64,000 nucleotides of DNA from Azotobacter vinelandii CA (lineage in GTDB: Bacteria; Pseudomonadota; Gammaproteobacteria; Pseudomonadales; Pseudomonadaceae). Positions 45,083 through 55,627 of this stretch are shown here, piece after piece. The stretch's first letter is position 1, and every line of letters starts with the position of its first letter. The translations under genes and the position numbers were made by a program. The notes beneath the pieces are model-generated. The model saw only the letters and a list, made by a program, of their open reading frames with translations, ran no database searches and was not told the origin of the DNA. The stretch is from assembly GCF_000380335.1 (NCBI RefSeq), contig NC_021149.1, positions 1,846,001-1,910,000 on the forward strand, written 5' to 3'.

Positions 45083-45774
45083 GGCGGCCCTGGCGACTTT
45101 TGGAGAGGAGAGGGTGGCGGTGCCCCTGTAGCGTGTCGGGCGGGGCGCTATCCACGACGCGGATTCTAGTCTATTCGCGCTTCGCGATCGGTCGTGGATC
45201 GGCCCATGATCTCCCGATGCGAGGGAAATGAGCCGTTGTCCGGACATACCCTTTGTGGCGGACGACAGGCCTTTATTTCCGTCGGAGTGATTTCCGGCCC
45301 GGGAAACCCTGGCTGCAACCGGTCGGGCGGTTGGCGTCGGGCTACGTGCCAGTAGCTACCAATCCGGTGTTCTCCGCATCTGGGGGGATGAGGCGTCGGA
45401 TGGCCGTCGGTCGGGGAGGCGCTGTGGCTTTCTTCCGCTTCTGCGAACATGGGCGCGCGAGGGAAGCGGTTCCGGCACGATGCGCCCTGCGTTCCGTGTC
45501 CGCGAGATCCCGAGCGAGCCTTCGTCAGACTTTCGCATGGAAGTGCTTCACATCTCCTGCTTCGACCTTGTGATGTCACTTTGACGGTATATTCTTCAGC
45601 GATCCCCGGCTTGGCGGGGATGAACCCGGACAACCTGCGACGATTCGTGTAGTCGACGAGCATTCCCCACCTTCGTGGGGCAGATGCGCAGGGCCGGTGC
45701 GATCGGGCATGGTCGCGCAAGCGGCATGCCCGATTCGCCTTTTCCCGATTTGCCGATTCTTCCGGAAAACCCCC
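45083..45774. other. 692-bp gene-free region with CRISPR-like relic
   Basis: No gene supported. It contains two repeats with the geometry of a type I-E CRISPR array (45599-45688, listed separately) and one further lookalike unit at 45367-45395. The stretch 45540-45598, just left of the paired repeats, is more A+T-rich than its surroundings, as a leader would be. Confidence 0.5.
45599..45688 (+). CRISPR. Relic of a type I-E-like CRISPR array: two repeats, one 32-base spacer
   Basis: Repeat 1 (45599-45627) and repeat 2 (45660-45688) are each 29 bases with the layout 5 + CCCC + 8 + GGGG + 8. The period is exactly 61, leaving a 32-base spacer at 45628-45659, as in type I-E arrays. Repeat 1 keeps the family end GGGGATGAACC. 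Repeat 2 is degenerate there (GGGGCAGATGCG), as often seen in the repeat farthest from the leader. No cas genes are in the window. The repeats differ too much to be an active array. Confidence 0.45.
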
Positions 45775-46485
45775 TCAGCGTGGTCCGATCTCCCGGCGCA
45801 GGGCGGCGATGCTGCGCTGGTGGGCGAGTTCCGCCGCAGTCCGCTCGTAGTGCTGGCCGCCAAGACGGGCGAAAGCGTGCTCGCAACCGGGATAGCCGTA
45901 GAGTTCGACGTTCGCTCTGCCGCCGAGACCGGAGAGGATTGCCTCGCGGGCTTCGGCCGGGCAGAAGGCGTCCGCCTCGGCGATGTGCAGCACCAGGCGG
46001 CCGCGGATGTTCGCGGCCTCGTCCAGCAGGTGCTCGATGCCGACTCCGTAGTAGCCGATCGAGCAGGCGGCATCGCTGCGGGCGGCGGTCAGGTAGGCGA
46101 GCTTGCCGCCCAGGCAGAAACCGACGAATCCGGCACCGGCCGCCGCATCCACTTCCGGCATCCGGCGCGCCGCGGCGAAGGTGGCGATGATGTCCTCGAT
46201 GCCCTTGTCGACATCGAAGCGGCCGAGCAGGGCGAAAGCCTTTTCCCGATCGGCTCCCGCGTAACCCAGCTCGACGCCGGCCTCGATGCGCCAGAACAGA
46301 TCGGGCGCAATGGCGACGTAGCCTTCTTCGGCATAACGGTCGGCCACGGCACGGATGTTGGCGTTGATGCCGAAGATTTCCTGCCCGACGACCACGGCGG
46401 GGCCGCGGCCGCCCGCAGGCAAGGCGACATAGGCGCCGAAGCGGCCGCTACCGTCGGCGGACTCGATCTGCAGGGTAGAGTTCAT
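45775..46485 (-). CDS. Dienelactone hydrolase family protein
   Basis: A 236-residue alpha/beta hydrolase of the dienelactone hydrolase type. The cysteine nucleophile is in GFCLGG, a glutamate in VVGQEIFGIN matches the family's activating residue, an acid lies in HIAEADAFCP, and the histidine is in GCEHAF. All triad positions look present. The true substrate is often unknown in such chromosomal copies. It is a single gene divergent to the porin region. Confidence 0.9.
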   Translation of the reverse strand: MNSTLQIESADGSGRFGAYVALPAGGRGPAVVVGQEIFGINANIRAVADRYAEEGYVAIAPDLFWRIEAGVELGYAGADREKAFALLGRFDVDKGIEDIIATFAAARRMPEVDAAAGAGFVGFCLGGKLAYLTAARSDAACSIGYYGVGIEHLLDEAANIRGRLVLHIAEADAFCPAEAREAILSGLGGRANVELYGYPGCEHAFARLGGQHYERTAAELAHQRSIAALRREIGPR

Positions 46486-46805
46486 GCTTTTTCTCCTTTT
46501 TCAAAGGCTGTTCATGTGCGTTCCGATCGTACGTGGAGGAGGCCGAAAGGCCGTTCATCTCGGATCGACCCGCCGTACCTGGGTTCACTGAGGATTCACT
46601 GCCGTCCGTGAATCCTGTCACAGAGCGGTTTCCGGGATTCGACAGACGGTTTTCTCAGGTTTGCCGGAATAAGTTCCCAGGCAACCGAAGATTTTTCCCG
46701 ATGCAATCAGTTTGCAATAAAGCATTGCCAAGATTCCGCCCCATTCCAGCGATACGCCAACCATCCGTGTGTTTTTCAAAGTTCGATGAAAAGGGGAAAT
46801 CCTTG
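46486..46805. other. 320-bp intergenic region before the porin
   Basis: No gene seen. It must contain promoters for the dienelactone-hydrolase-like gene and for the peptide/porin pair. A dyad-like GCAAT...ATTGC occurs at about 46720. Confidence 0.4.
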
Positions 46806-46931
46806 ATGATCCGCAAGCACTTCGCCGGTGTTGTCGCCAGCGCCCAGGCGCTGGGCGTCCCGGCCCAGGCTTCTGCAGGTACCGTCGTGTCCGTCAGCGT
46901 TGTCGAAACCAGTACCGGAGAGTTCGTCTAA
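46806..46931 (+). CDS. Short signal-peptide-like open frame before oprD
   Basis: A 41-codon frame with a ribosome-binding site (AAGGGG) and a signal-peptide-like start (MIRKHFAGVVASAQALGVPA, then QASA). A short tail, GTVVSVSVVETSTGEFV, follows. Its stop TAA overlaps an ATG (46931) in the frame of the porin. It may be a leader peptide that controls porin translation, or the truncated remains of an exported protein. There is no independent evidence that it is made. Confidence 0.4.
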   Translation: MIRKHFAGVVASAQALGVPAQASAGTVVSVSVVETSTGEFV

Positions 46932-46954
46932 TGAGCCGGCAGGAGAAGCGAGCA

Positions 46955-48283
46955 ATGAGCAGGAAGTCGACGCTGACCCTGGCCGTGGTGGCCGGCACCC
47001 TGGGGTTGCCGATGACGGTGCAGGAAGCGGCAGCCGCGTTCATCGAGGACAGCAAGGCCTCGCTGACCTTCAAGAACTTCTATATCAACCAGGACGACCG
47101 CGATCAGGATCGCGCCCGTTCGGAAGAGTGGGGCCAGGGCTTTCTCTTCGATTTCAAGTCCGGTTTCACCGAAGGTCCCATCGGCTTCGGCCTGGACCTG
47201 ATCGCCCAGGAAGCCATTCGTCTGGATGGCGGCGGCCGTTCCGGCAAGTCGGGCATCGACCGTTCTCCGGGATCGGTATTCCCGCTGGAAAGCAACGGCA
47301 AGGGCAAGACCGATTTCGGCCGGCTCAATGGAACCGGCAAGATACGCATCTCCAACACCGTGGCCGAGCTGGGCGTGCTGCGTCCCAAGCTGCCGGTGGT
47401 GGTCACCAACGACGGTCGTCTGTTGCCGCAGCTCTACCATGGCGGACAGATCACCTCCAAGGAATTCAAGGACCTGACCTTCGTCGTCGGCAAGCTCGAA
47501 CACTCCACCGAGCGTAACTCCAGCGACAACTACGGGTTGTCCATCGCCGGCGCCAACAGTCTTACCAGTGGCAAGTTCAGCAACAAGTTCTACTATGGCG
47601 GCGTCGACTACAAGGTCACCAAGGACCTGATGCTGCAGTACTACTTCGGCAACCTGGAAGACTTCTACGAGCAGCACTTCTTCGGCGTGGTGCACAACTG
47701 GGAACTGCCGGCCGGCAAGCTGAAGACCGATCTGCGTTACTGGACCAGCGATTCCTCCGGCGCCAACTCGCGCGCTTCCGGCCGTGCCGAGGGCTACCGG
47801 AGTGCCGGCTACTGGAGTGCCGGTGATTCCAACAGCGGCGAGGTCGACAACGATCTGTGGAGCGCCCTGTTCACCTATACCCTGGGCGGCCACGAGCTGA
47901 AGGCCGGCTACCAGAAGAGCACCGGCGACAGCGACTTCCCCGTGCTCAACCAGGGCGGTTATTCCGTTCCGCTGATCACCGACGCCATGACCGAGAAGTT
48001 CACCCGGGTCGGCGAGCGGGTCTGGCTGGCCGGTTATGCCTACGACTTCGCCGGGCTCGGCATTCCCGGCCTGAAGAGCAGCCTGACCTATTACAGCGGC
48101 GACGAGGTCGATACCAGCAGCGACGAGAAGGAAGAGTGGGAGCGCGATTTCCGCGTGGACTACGTGGTTCCCACCGGCACCCTCAAGGGCCTCGGCCTGA
48201 CCTGGCGCAGCACGGCGGTGCGCGGTATCCGCGAACGCGACGACAACCGCCTGTACGTCACCTACACCTGGAACCTGCTGTAG
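46955..48283 (+). CDS. OprD family outer-membrane porin
   Basis: A 442-residue outer-membrane channel of the OprD type for small nutrients such as amino acids or organic acids. A signal peptide (STLTLAVVAGTLGLP... to AAA) is followed by the family start FIEDSKASLTFKNFYINQD. Beta-strand-rich repeats then lead to the terminal aromatic-type strand ending RLYVTYTWNLL. The substrate is not predictable. ATG 46955 has AGGAG at a good distance; ATG 46931 is in frame but has no site. A strong terminator follows. Confidence 0.92.
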   Translation: MSRKSTLTLAVVAGTLGLPMTVQEAAAAFIEDSKASLTFKNFYINQDDRDQDRARSEEWGQGFLFDFKSGFTEGPIGFGLDLIAQEAIRLDGGGRSGKSGIDRSPGSVFPLESNGKGKTDFGRLNGTGKIRISNTVAELGVLRPKLPVVVTNDGRLLPQLYHGGQITSKEFKDLTFVVGKLEHSTERNSSDNYGLSIAGANSLTSGKFSNKFYYGGVDYKVTKDLMLQYYFGNLEDFYEQHFFGVVHNWELPAGKLKTDLRYWTSDSSGANSRASGRAEGYRSAGYWSAGDSNSGEVDNDLWSALFTYTLGGHELKAGYQKSTGDSDFPVLNQGGYSVPLITDAMTEKFTRVGERVWLAGYAYDFAGLGIPGLKSSLTYYSGDEVDTSSDEKEEWERDFRVDYVVPTGTLKGLGLTWRSTAVRGIRERDDNRLYVTYTWNLL

Positions 48284-48330
48284 ATCCCGTTTCCCGTACC
48301 CATCCCTGCGAGTTTCATCCGGTGTAATTC

Positions 48331-48360
48331 GCCCCGCCCGTCCCCGGCGGGGCTTTTTTT
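48331..48360 (+). terminator. Rho-independent terminator of the porin gene
   Basis: The stem GCCCCGCC/GGCGGGGC is followed by seven T. Confidence 0.9.
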
Positions 48361-48388
48361 CGTCCGCCCGAAGGGGCAGACTGCGGAC

Positions 48389-49513
48389 ATGCCGATCATT
48401 ACCCTTGCCCGCCTGTCCGACCTTCACGCCAGCGACTGGGACGCTCTGTTGCCGGGCCCCCAGCCCTTCCTGCGGCATGCCTTTCTTTCCACGCTGGAGG
48501 ATAGCGGCTGCGTCGGCGGGCGCAGCGGCTGGCAGCCGGCGCACCGTCTGTTCCGCGACGAGGCCGGGCGGCTGCTGGCGGCGCTGCCGGCCTATGTGAA
48601 GACGCATTCCTACGGCGAATACGTGTTCGACTGGGCCTGGGCCGATGCCTGCCAGCGGGCCGGCATCCGCTATTACCCCAAGCTGCTCTGCGCGGTGCCT
48701 TTCACCCCGGTCGGCGGTGCGCGGCTGCTCGGCGAGACGCAGGCGGCCGGCATGCTGCTCGATGTCCTGAGCGGCGAACTGCAGGAGCAGGGACTGTCCG
48801 GTCTGCATGTGAACTTCACCGATCCGGCGGCCGATGCCCTGCTGGCCGGCCGCGAGGGCTGGCTGTGGCGGCTGGGCTGCCAGTTCCACTGGTTCAACCG
48901 GGACTACCGGGATTTCCAGGACTTTCTCGATGCGCTGGCCTCGCGCAAGCGCAAGCAACTGCGCAAGGAGCGCGAGCAGGTGGCGGGGCAGGGCATCGCG
49001 TTCGACTGGCGCGAGGGACACCAGCTCGACGAGGCCGAGTGGGACTTCGTCCATGCCTGCTATGCCAATACCTACCAGGTGCGCGGTCAGGCGCCCTACC
49101 TGACGCGCCGCTTCTTCAGCCTGCTGGCCGAGCGCATGCCCGAGGCGATTCGCGTGGTGTTGGCCCGCCGGGGCGGGCGCCCGGTGGCGATGGCCTTCAG
49201 CCTGATCGACGGCGACAGCCTGTACGGCCGCTACTGGGGCTGTCTCGCCGAGTTCGACCGCCTGCATTTCGAGACCTGTTTCTACCAGGGCATCGAGTAC
49301 GCCCTGGCCCAAGGGCTCGGTCGTTTCGACGCCGGCGCCCAGGGCGAGCACAAGCTGATTCGCGGTTTCGAGCCGGTGATCACCCGCTCCTGGCATTACC
49401 TGCTGCATCCGGGACTGCGCCAGGCGGTGGCGGATTTCCTGCGGCAGGAGGAGGCCGGTGTGCTGGCCTATGCGGACGAGGCGCGGGGACAACTGCCTTT
49501 CCGGCAGGGATAG
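48389..49513 (+). CDS. FemAB/GNAT-like acyltransferase family protein (PF04339 type)
   Basis: A 374-residue protein of the family sometimes called peptidogalycan biosynthesis protein, a GNAT-like fold related to FemAB. Recognisable blocks are AWADACQRAGIRYYPKLLCAVPFTPV and HWFNRDYRDFQDFL. RKRKQLRKEREQVAGQGI and the DAGAQGEHKLIRGFEPV end follow. The enzymatic reaction is not established. It is monocistronic and convergent with the cyclophilin gene. Confidence 0.85.
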   Translation: MPIITLARLSDLHASDWDALLPGPQPFLRHAFLSTLEDSGCVGGRSGWQPAHRLFRDEAGRLLAALPAYVKTHSYGEYVFDWAWADACQRAGIRYYPKLLCAVPFTPVGGARLLGETQAAGMLLDVLSGELQEQGLSGLHVNFTDPAADALLAGREGWLWRLGCQFHWFNRDYRDFQDFLDALASRKRKQLRKEREQVAGQGIAFDWREGHQLDEAEWDFVHACYANTYQVRGQAPYLTRRFFSLLAERMPEAIRVVLARRGGRPVAMAFSLIDGDSLYGRYWGCLAEFDRLHFETCFYQGIEYALAQGLGRFDAGAQGEHKLIRGFEPVITRSWHYLLHPGLRQAVADFLRQEEAGVLAYADEARGQLPFRQG

Positions 49514-49535
49514 GGCGGGGTGGTTCGTCCCGCCC
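49513..49535. terminator. Bidirectional terminator-like hairpin
   Basis: The stem GGGCGGG/CCCGCCC lies between the convergent acyltransferase-like and cyclophilin genes. It has no clear T-run. Confidence 0.5.
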
Positions 49536-49544
49536 GGTATGCTT

Positions 49545-50099
49545 TCAGAGCTTTTTCGCCGAGGTGATCAGCACCGGTTCGCGCGGCACGTTGCGCATCA
49601 TACCCCGCGTGCCGGTCGGCACCTGGGCGATCTGGTCGACCACTTCCATGCCGCGCACCACCTTGCCGAACACCGCGTAGCCGAAGTCGCGCGCGCCGTG
49701 GTCGAGGAAGGTGTTGTCCTTGTGGTTGATGAAGAACTGGCTGGTCGCCGAGTTCACCGCCTGGGGACGCGCCATGGCCAGGGTGCCGCGCACGTTGTGC
49801 AGGCCGTTGTCGGCCTCGTTCCTGATCGGCGGTTGGGTGGGCTTTTGCTGCATGTCGGCGGTGAAGCCGCCGCCCTGGATCATGAAGCCGGGGATGACCC
49901 GATGGAAGACGGTGCCGTCGTAGAACCCGGCGTTCACATAGGAGAGGAAGTTTTTCACGCTGATCGGCGCCTTCTCGGCTTCCAGTTCGATCTCGATTTC
50001 GCCGAGACTGGTTTCCAGCAGGACATGGGATTTTTCCGCCGCCAGCAGGTTGGCGGCGAACAGTAGGCTGCCGGTGACAAGGGCGAGTTTCTTCAGCAT
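49545..50099 (-). CDS. ppiA: Periplasmic peptidyl-prolyl cis-trans isomerase (cyclophilin)
   Basis: A 184-residue cyclophilin with a signal peptide ([16 protein letters not shown]), hence periplasmic. It speeds cis-trans isomerisation of prolyl bonds during folding. Active-site blocks [15 protein letters not shown] and [19 protein letters not shown] are intact, including the catalytic Arg in FHRVI. The divergent neighbour across 104 bases is the LysR gene's 3' end, so this gene has its own promoter. Confidence 0.93.
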   Translation of the reverse strand: MLKKLALVTGSLLFAANLLAAEKSHVLLETSLGEIEIELEAEKAPISVKNFLSYVNAGFYDGTVFHRVIPGFMIQGGGFTADMQQKPTQPPIRNEADNGLHNVRGTLAMARPQAVNSATSQFFINHKDNTFLDHGARDFGYAVFGKVVRGMEVVDQIAQVPTGTRGMMRNVPREPVLITSAKKL

Positions 50100-50203
50100 G
50101 TCGGACTTTCCTCGTGGTACTGCAAGGGACGGGGTCATGACGTTGGAGCGTGACCTGGGCCGGAGCGGCGGATAGCCTTTGCCCGGCCTGCCGGATGATA
50201 GCT

Positions 50204-51130
50204 TCAGGCGTCGGGCAGGGGGGCAGCGAAGGGGGCATCCAGCGGGGCGCTGTCGAAAGTCTTGATCAGCTCCACAAGAATCCGCGTGGCCGGGCCGAGG
50301 GGTTTGTCCTTGTCGGCGTAGAGCTGAAAGCGCGGCCGATGGGTCGCGCCTTCCGCCAGCGGCAGAGGCTTGAGCAGGCCTTCGGCGAGTTCGCGGCGGA
50401 TCAGGTGGCAGGGCAGCCAGGCGAACCCCAGGCCACTGCCGACGAAGGTCGCCGCGGTGGCCAGGCTGCCCACCGTCCAGCGCTGTTCGGCACCGAGCCA
50501 GCCGATGTCGCGCGGCTGCCGGCGGCCGGTGTCGCGGATCACCACCTGCATCTGGCTTTCCAGATCGGCCGCGGTCAGGGTGCGCTGCGGACGGTGCAGG
50601 GGATGGTCGGGGTGGGCGACGGCGACGAATTCCACCTCGCTCAGCGAACTGCCCAGGTAGCCGGAAATGCTCAGGCTGGAGATGGCCAGGTCGGCTCCGC
50701 CCTCGAGCAGCACTTCCTCGACGCCGGAGAGCACCTCCTCGCGCAGGCGCACGCGACAGCCTCGGCTCTGCGGCATGAAGGCGCTCAGGGCGCGGACCAG
50801 GCGCAAGGTGGGATAGGCGGCATCCACGACCAGACGCACCTCGGCCTCCCAGCCCTGTTCCATGTGGTGGGCGAGGTCTTCCAACTGGCCGGCCTGCTTG
50901 AGCAGTTGCCGCGAGCGGCGCAGCAGCACGGTTCCGGCTTCGGTCAGTACCGCCTTGCGTCCCTCGATGCGCAACAGCGGCACGCCCAGCTGCTCCTGCA
51001 TGCGCGCGATCGCATAGCTGACCGAGGACTGCGAACGGTGCAGCGCTTCGGCGGCCTGGGCGAAGCCGCCGTGGTCGACCACCGCCTGCAGGGTGCGCCA
51101 TTGATCCAGAGTCACGCGGGGGGATTTCAT
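50204..51130 (-). CDS. LysR family transcriptional regulator, divergent to azoR
   Basis: A 308-residue LysR regulator. The N-terminal winged helix-turn-helix is seen in [20 protein letters not shown] and [19 protein letters not shown]; the substrate-binding domain follows. It is transcribed away from azoR across 201 bases. By LysR habit it probably regulates that gene from the shared region, perhaps in response to a quinone or oxidant (inference). Confidence 0.92.
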   Translation of the reverse strand: MKSPRVTLDQWRTLQAVVDHGGFAQAAEALHRSQSSVSYAIARMQEQLGVPLLRIEGRKAVLTEAGTVLLRRSRQLLKQAGQLEDLAHHMEQGWEAEVRLVVDAAYPTLRLVRALSAFMPQSRGCRVRLREEVLSGVEEVLLEGGADLAISSLSISGYLGSSLSEVEFVAVAHPDHPLHRPQRTLTAADLESQMQVVIRDTGRRQPRDIGWLGAEQRWTVGSLATAATFVGSGLGFAWLPCHLIRRELAEGLLKPLPLAEGATHRPRFQLYADKDKPLGPATRILVELIKTFDSAPLDAPFAAPLPDA

Positions 51131-51331
51131 GGGGATTTCCTCTGCCGGTCGCCGAAATTCTTGCCCTCGGGAGAGCCGGCTCGCCGACGAGCTGGCTTCT
51201 GCAAGGAGGCTTTCATGGGCTGAACCACCAATCGAGTTTACCGATGATTCAGGGCGAATTTTTGCGCTTTTTTATCGATTTGTCTTTTCCTATCCTGAGC
51301 CCATCGACCCGCTCAACCCAAGGAGAAGCCC

Positions 51332-51931
51332 ATGTCCCGTGTTCTGGTCATCGAAAGCAGCGCCCGTCAGGAAGGTTCCGTTTCCCGCCAACTCACCGCA
51401 GAGTTCCTGGCTCGCTGGAAGGCGGCGCACCCGAACGACGAGATCGTCGTGCGCGATCTGGCGAACGAGCCGGTGCCGCATCTGGATATCGATCTGCTGG
51501 GCGGCTGGACCAAGCCCGCCGAACAGCAGAGCGAGGCGGAGAAGGCGGCGCTGGCGCGTTCCGAGCGACTGACCGGGGAACTGCTCGGCGCCGATGTGCT
51601 GGTGCTGGCGGCGCCCATGTACAACTTCGCGATTCCCAGCACCCTGAAGGCCTGGCTCGATCACGTGCTGCGCGCCGGGGTGACCTTCAAGTACACCGAG
51701 AACGGCCCGCAGGGCCTGCTGAGCGGCAAGCGTGCCTTCGTGCTGACCGCTCGCGGCGGCATCTACGCCGGCAGCCCCCTGGATCATCAGGAGCCCTATC
51801 TGCGCCAGGCGCTGGGGTTCATCGGTATCCATGACGTCAGTTTCATCCATGCCGAAGGACTGAACATGGGCGGCGATTTCCAGCAGAAGGGCTTGGCCCG
51901 GGCCAAGGAGAAGCTGGCCCAGGTAGCCTGA
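51332..51931 (+). CDS. azoR: FMN-dependent NADH-azoreductase
   Basis: A 199-residue flavodoxin-fold enzyme. It reduces azo bonds and quinones with NADH. FMN-binding blocks are seen at the start (VLVIESSARQEGSVSRQL), in the middle (APMYNFAIPSTLKAWLDHVL) and in TARGGIYAG. The length matches AzoR. AAGGAG precedes the ATG. Confidence 0.93.
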   Translation: MSRVLVIESSARQEGSVSRQLTAEFLARWKAAHPNDEIVVRDLANEPVPHLDIDLLGGWTKPAEQQSEAEKAALARSERLTGELLGADVLVLAAPMYNFAIPSTLKAWLDHVLRAGVTFKYTENGPQGLLSGKRAFVLTARGGIYAGSPLDHQEPYLRQALGFIGIHDVSFIHAEGLNMGGDFQQKGLARAKEKLAQVA

Positions 51932-51960
51932 GTTTCCCCGCACCGGCGTACCGCCGGGGG

Positions 51961-51997
51961 CCGTCCGGAGTCGCGCAATATTTCGCACTCCGGACGG
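51961..51997. terminator. Long hairpin after azoR
   Basis: The arms CCGTCCGGAGT and ACTCCGGACGG, with GCG/CGC closer to the loop, form a strong stem around a CAATATTT loop. There is no T-run, so this is either a terminator of another type or a structured 3' end. Confidence 0.5.
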
Positions 51998-52061
51998 GTG
52001 TTCCGCCACGAGTCAGGCTAGGCTATGCAGCCGTTTCATCCGACCTGACCGAGGTAGCCCC

Positions 52062-53381
<1,320 letters not shown>

Positions 53382-53384
53382 GGG

Positions 53385-54347
53385 CTATTCCCGCTGCAGG
53401 TAATGCACGCTGAACAGCGCCAGCGGGTCGGTCCACATGGCCAGGGCACGGAAGCCGGCGCCATCGGCCAGGGCATGGAAGTCCTCGGCGCTGTACTTGT
53501 AGGAGTTCTCGGTGTGCAGGCTCTCGCCGGCGGCGAAGTGAAAGCGTTCGCCCTCGATCGTCACGTCTTGCGCGCGGCTGCTGACCAGGTGCATCTCGAT
53601 CCGCGAGTCGGCCTGATTGAAGAAGGCGCGATGGACGAAGCTGTCCGGCTCGATGTCGCTGTCCAGTTCGCGGCGGATGCGCTCCAGAAGATTCAGGTTG
53701 AAGGCCGCGGTGACCCCGGCCCGGTCGTTATAGGCCGCTTCCAGCACGCTCCTGTCCTTGACCAGATCGACGCCTATCAGCAGACCGCCTTTCGCCGGCA
53801 GCAACTCGTGAAGATTGGCGAGAAAGGCCTGTGCCTCCCGGGGATCGAAGTTGCCGATGCTGGAGCCGGGAAAGAAGGCCAGCGGATGCTCGCCGGCGAA
53901 GCCGTCCGGCAGGCTCATCGGCCGGGAGAAATCGGCGCAGGCGGCATGCACCTCCAGCCAGGGATAGTCATCCGCCAGGCGCTGGGTGCTGGCGCACAGG
54001 AAATCCTCGGAAATGTCGATGCCCAGGTAGCTGGCAGGGTGCATGGCCTCTAGCAGCAGGCGCACCTTGCGGCTGGCGCCGCTGCCCAGCTCCACCAGAC
54101 TGGCATCCCGCCCGGCGATACCGGCGATGTCACGAGCGGCGCGGGCGAGAATCAGTTCTTCGGTGCGTGTCGGATAGTATTCGGGCTGTCGGCAGATCTG
54201 CTCGAACAGCTCGGACCCGCGACGGTCGTAGAACAGCTTCGGCGGTGTCGCCTTGGGCCGCTCGGCAAAGCCGGCGAGCACCGTTTCGCGCAGGGAATGT
54301 TCGGCATTCTGCGAACGCTGGTCGTGGAAACGGATGGACAGTGGCAC
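53385..54347 (-). CDS. egtD: L-histidine N-alpha-methyltransferase
   Basis: A 320-residue SAM-dependent enzyme that trimethylates histidine to hercynine, the first step of ergothioneine synthesis. The SAM-binding region is VELGSGASRKVRLLLEA, followed by YLGIDISEDFL and FFPGSSIGNF. The GTG at 54347 is preferred because the ribosome-binding site AAGGAGG lies seven bases before it. A TTG two codons earlier is too close. The gene overlaps the egtB end region, and the 3' end abuts the helicase gene. Confidence 0.92.
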   Translation of the reverse strand: MPLSIRFHDQRSQNAEHSLRETVLAGFAERPKATPPKLFYDRRGSELFEQICRQPEYYPTRTEELILARAARDIAGIAGRDASLVELGSGASRKVRLLLEAMHPASYLGIDISEDFLCASTQRLADDYPWLEVHAACADFSRPMSLPDGFAGEHPLAFFPGSSIGNFDPREAQAFLANLHELLPAKGGLLIGVDLVKDRSVLEAAYNDRAGVTAAFNLNLLERIRRELDSDIEPDSFVHRAFFNQADSRIEMHLVSSRAQDVTIEGERFHFAAGESLHTENSYKYSAEDFHALADGAGFRALAMWTDPLALFSVHYLQRE

Positions 54348-54349
54348 GC

Positions 54350-55627
54350 TCAAGCCTCCTTGGCCAGGCGCAGCCCGGCGAATTGCCAGCGCATGGCCGG
54401 GTAGAAGAAGTTGCGATAGGTGGCGCGGATATGCGCCCGCGGGGTGACGCAGCAGCCACCGCGCAGAACCATCTGCCCGCACATGAACTTGCCGTTGTAC
54501 TCGCCGAGGCTGCCCGGTAGCGGCTTGAAGCCCGGGTAGGGGCGGTAGGCGCTGGCGGTCCACTCCCAGACATCGCCGTACAACTGGGATATCGGCGCGG
54601 CCTGTGGCGAGGCGACCGGGTGCAGGTGATCGCTCTCGAGGAGGTTGCCGGCGATCGGCTGGCTGCGGGCGGCGATTTCCCATTCCGCCTCGCTGGGCAG
54701 GCGAGCGCCGGCCCAGCGGGCATAGGCGTCGGCTTCGTAGAAACTGATGTGGCAGACCGGTGCCTGCAGGTCCAGCGGACGCAGGCCGCCCAGGGTCATT
54801 TCCAGCCAGCGGCCGTCCGTGCGCTGCCAGTACAGCGGCGCACGCCAGCCGGCCTGGCGGATCAGGTTCCAGCCATCGGCCAGCCAGAGTTCCGGGCGGG
54901 CGTAGCCGCCGTCGCCCATGAAGGCGAGGTAGTCGGCGCAACTCACCGGCCGGCTGGCCAGGCGAAAGCTTTCGAGAAACTGGCGGTGCCGTGGCGTCTC
55001 GCAATCGAAGGCGAAGCCCTCGCCGTGGTGGCCGATCTGATGCAGGCCGCCGGAGTGGTCCCGCCAGTGGGGCTCGTCCGGCAACTGCGCGGGGCCCGGC
55101 CGCAGATCGGTGCGGTAGGCCGGCCGCAGCGGGTTCTGCGCGAGGATGTGCAGGATGTCCATGAGCAGCAGTTCCTGGTGCTGCTGTTCGTGCTGCAGGC
55201 CCAGCTCGACGCGACGGACGATCTCCGCGCCATGCTCTTCCGGCGGCTGGGCGAGCAGTTCGCCCATGGCCGTGTCGACGTGCTGGCGATAGCGATAGAC
55301 CTCGGCCACGCCGGGACGCGAGAGCAGGCCGCGGCTGGCGCGGGGAAAGGGCTGGCCGTGGGTCTCGTAATAGGAGTTGAACAGGTGGTCGTAGGCTTCG
55401 TCCATGACCCGGTAACCACGCAGGAAGGGCTGCAGCACGAAGGTTTCGAAGAACCAACTGACATGGGCCAGGTGCCATTTCGGCGGACTCGCATCGGGCA
55501 TGCTCTGGATGACGTAGTCTTCGATCTGCAGTGGTGCGCAGATCGCCTCGCTGGTGGCGCGGATGCGCTGGAAGCGCTCCGTGAGTGCTGGCGGGGCGCT
55601 CTCACGGGGCGGCTGGGGGGACTGCAT
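54350..55627 (-). CDS. egtB: Ergothioneine sulfoxide synthase EgtB
   Basis: A 425-residue non-heme iron enzyme. It has an N-terminal DinB-like domain with the iron ligands in HLAHVSWF and HEQQHQE, and a C-terminal formylglycine-enzyme-like domain (RLPSEAEWEIAARS, GDVWEWTASAY, FMCGQMVLRGGC). It joins hercynine to a thiol donor (gamma-Glu-Cys or Cys) and inserts oxygen. With egtD it forms a two-gene operon; the C-S lyase EgtE and other partners are not in the window. AGGAG lies before the ATG at 55627. Confidence 0.92.
   Translation of the reverse strand: MQSPQPPRESAPPALTERFQRIRATSEAICAPLQIEDYVIQSMPDASPPKWHLAHVSWFFETFVLQPFLRGYRVMDEAYDHLFNSYYETHGQPFPRASRGLLSRPGVAEVYRYRQHVDTAMGELLAQPPEEHGAEIVRRVELGLQHEQQHQELLLMDILHILAQNPLRPAYRTDLRPGPAQLPDEPHWRDHSGGLHQIGHHGEGFAFDCETPRHRQFLESFRLASRPVSCADYLAFMGDGGYARPELWLADGWNLIRQAGWRAPLYWQRTDGRWLEMTLGGLRPLDLQAPVCHISFYEADAYARWAGARLPSEAEWEIAARSQPIAGNLLESDHLHPVASPQAAPISQLYGDVWEWTASAYRPYPGFKPLPGSLGEYNGKFMCGQMVLRGGCCVTPRAHIRATYRNFFYPAMRWQFAGLRLAKEA

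Noticed and set aside
45428..45580. Further CRISPR repeats at 61-base steps after 45367
   Set aside because: Matches at 45428 and 45489 are only partial (about half of the bases) and could arise by chance, so they are not listed as repeats.
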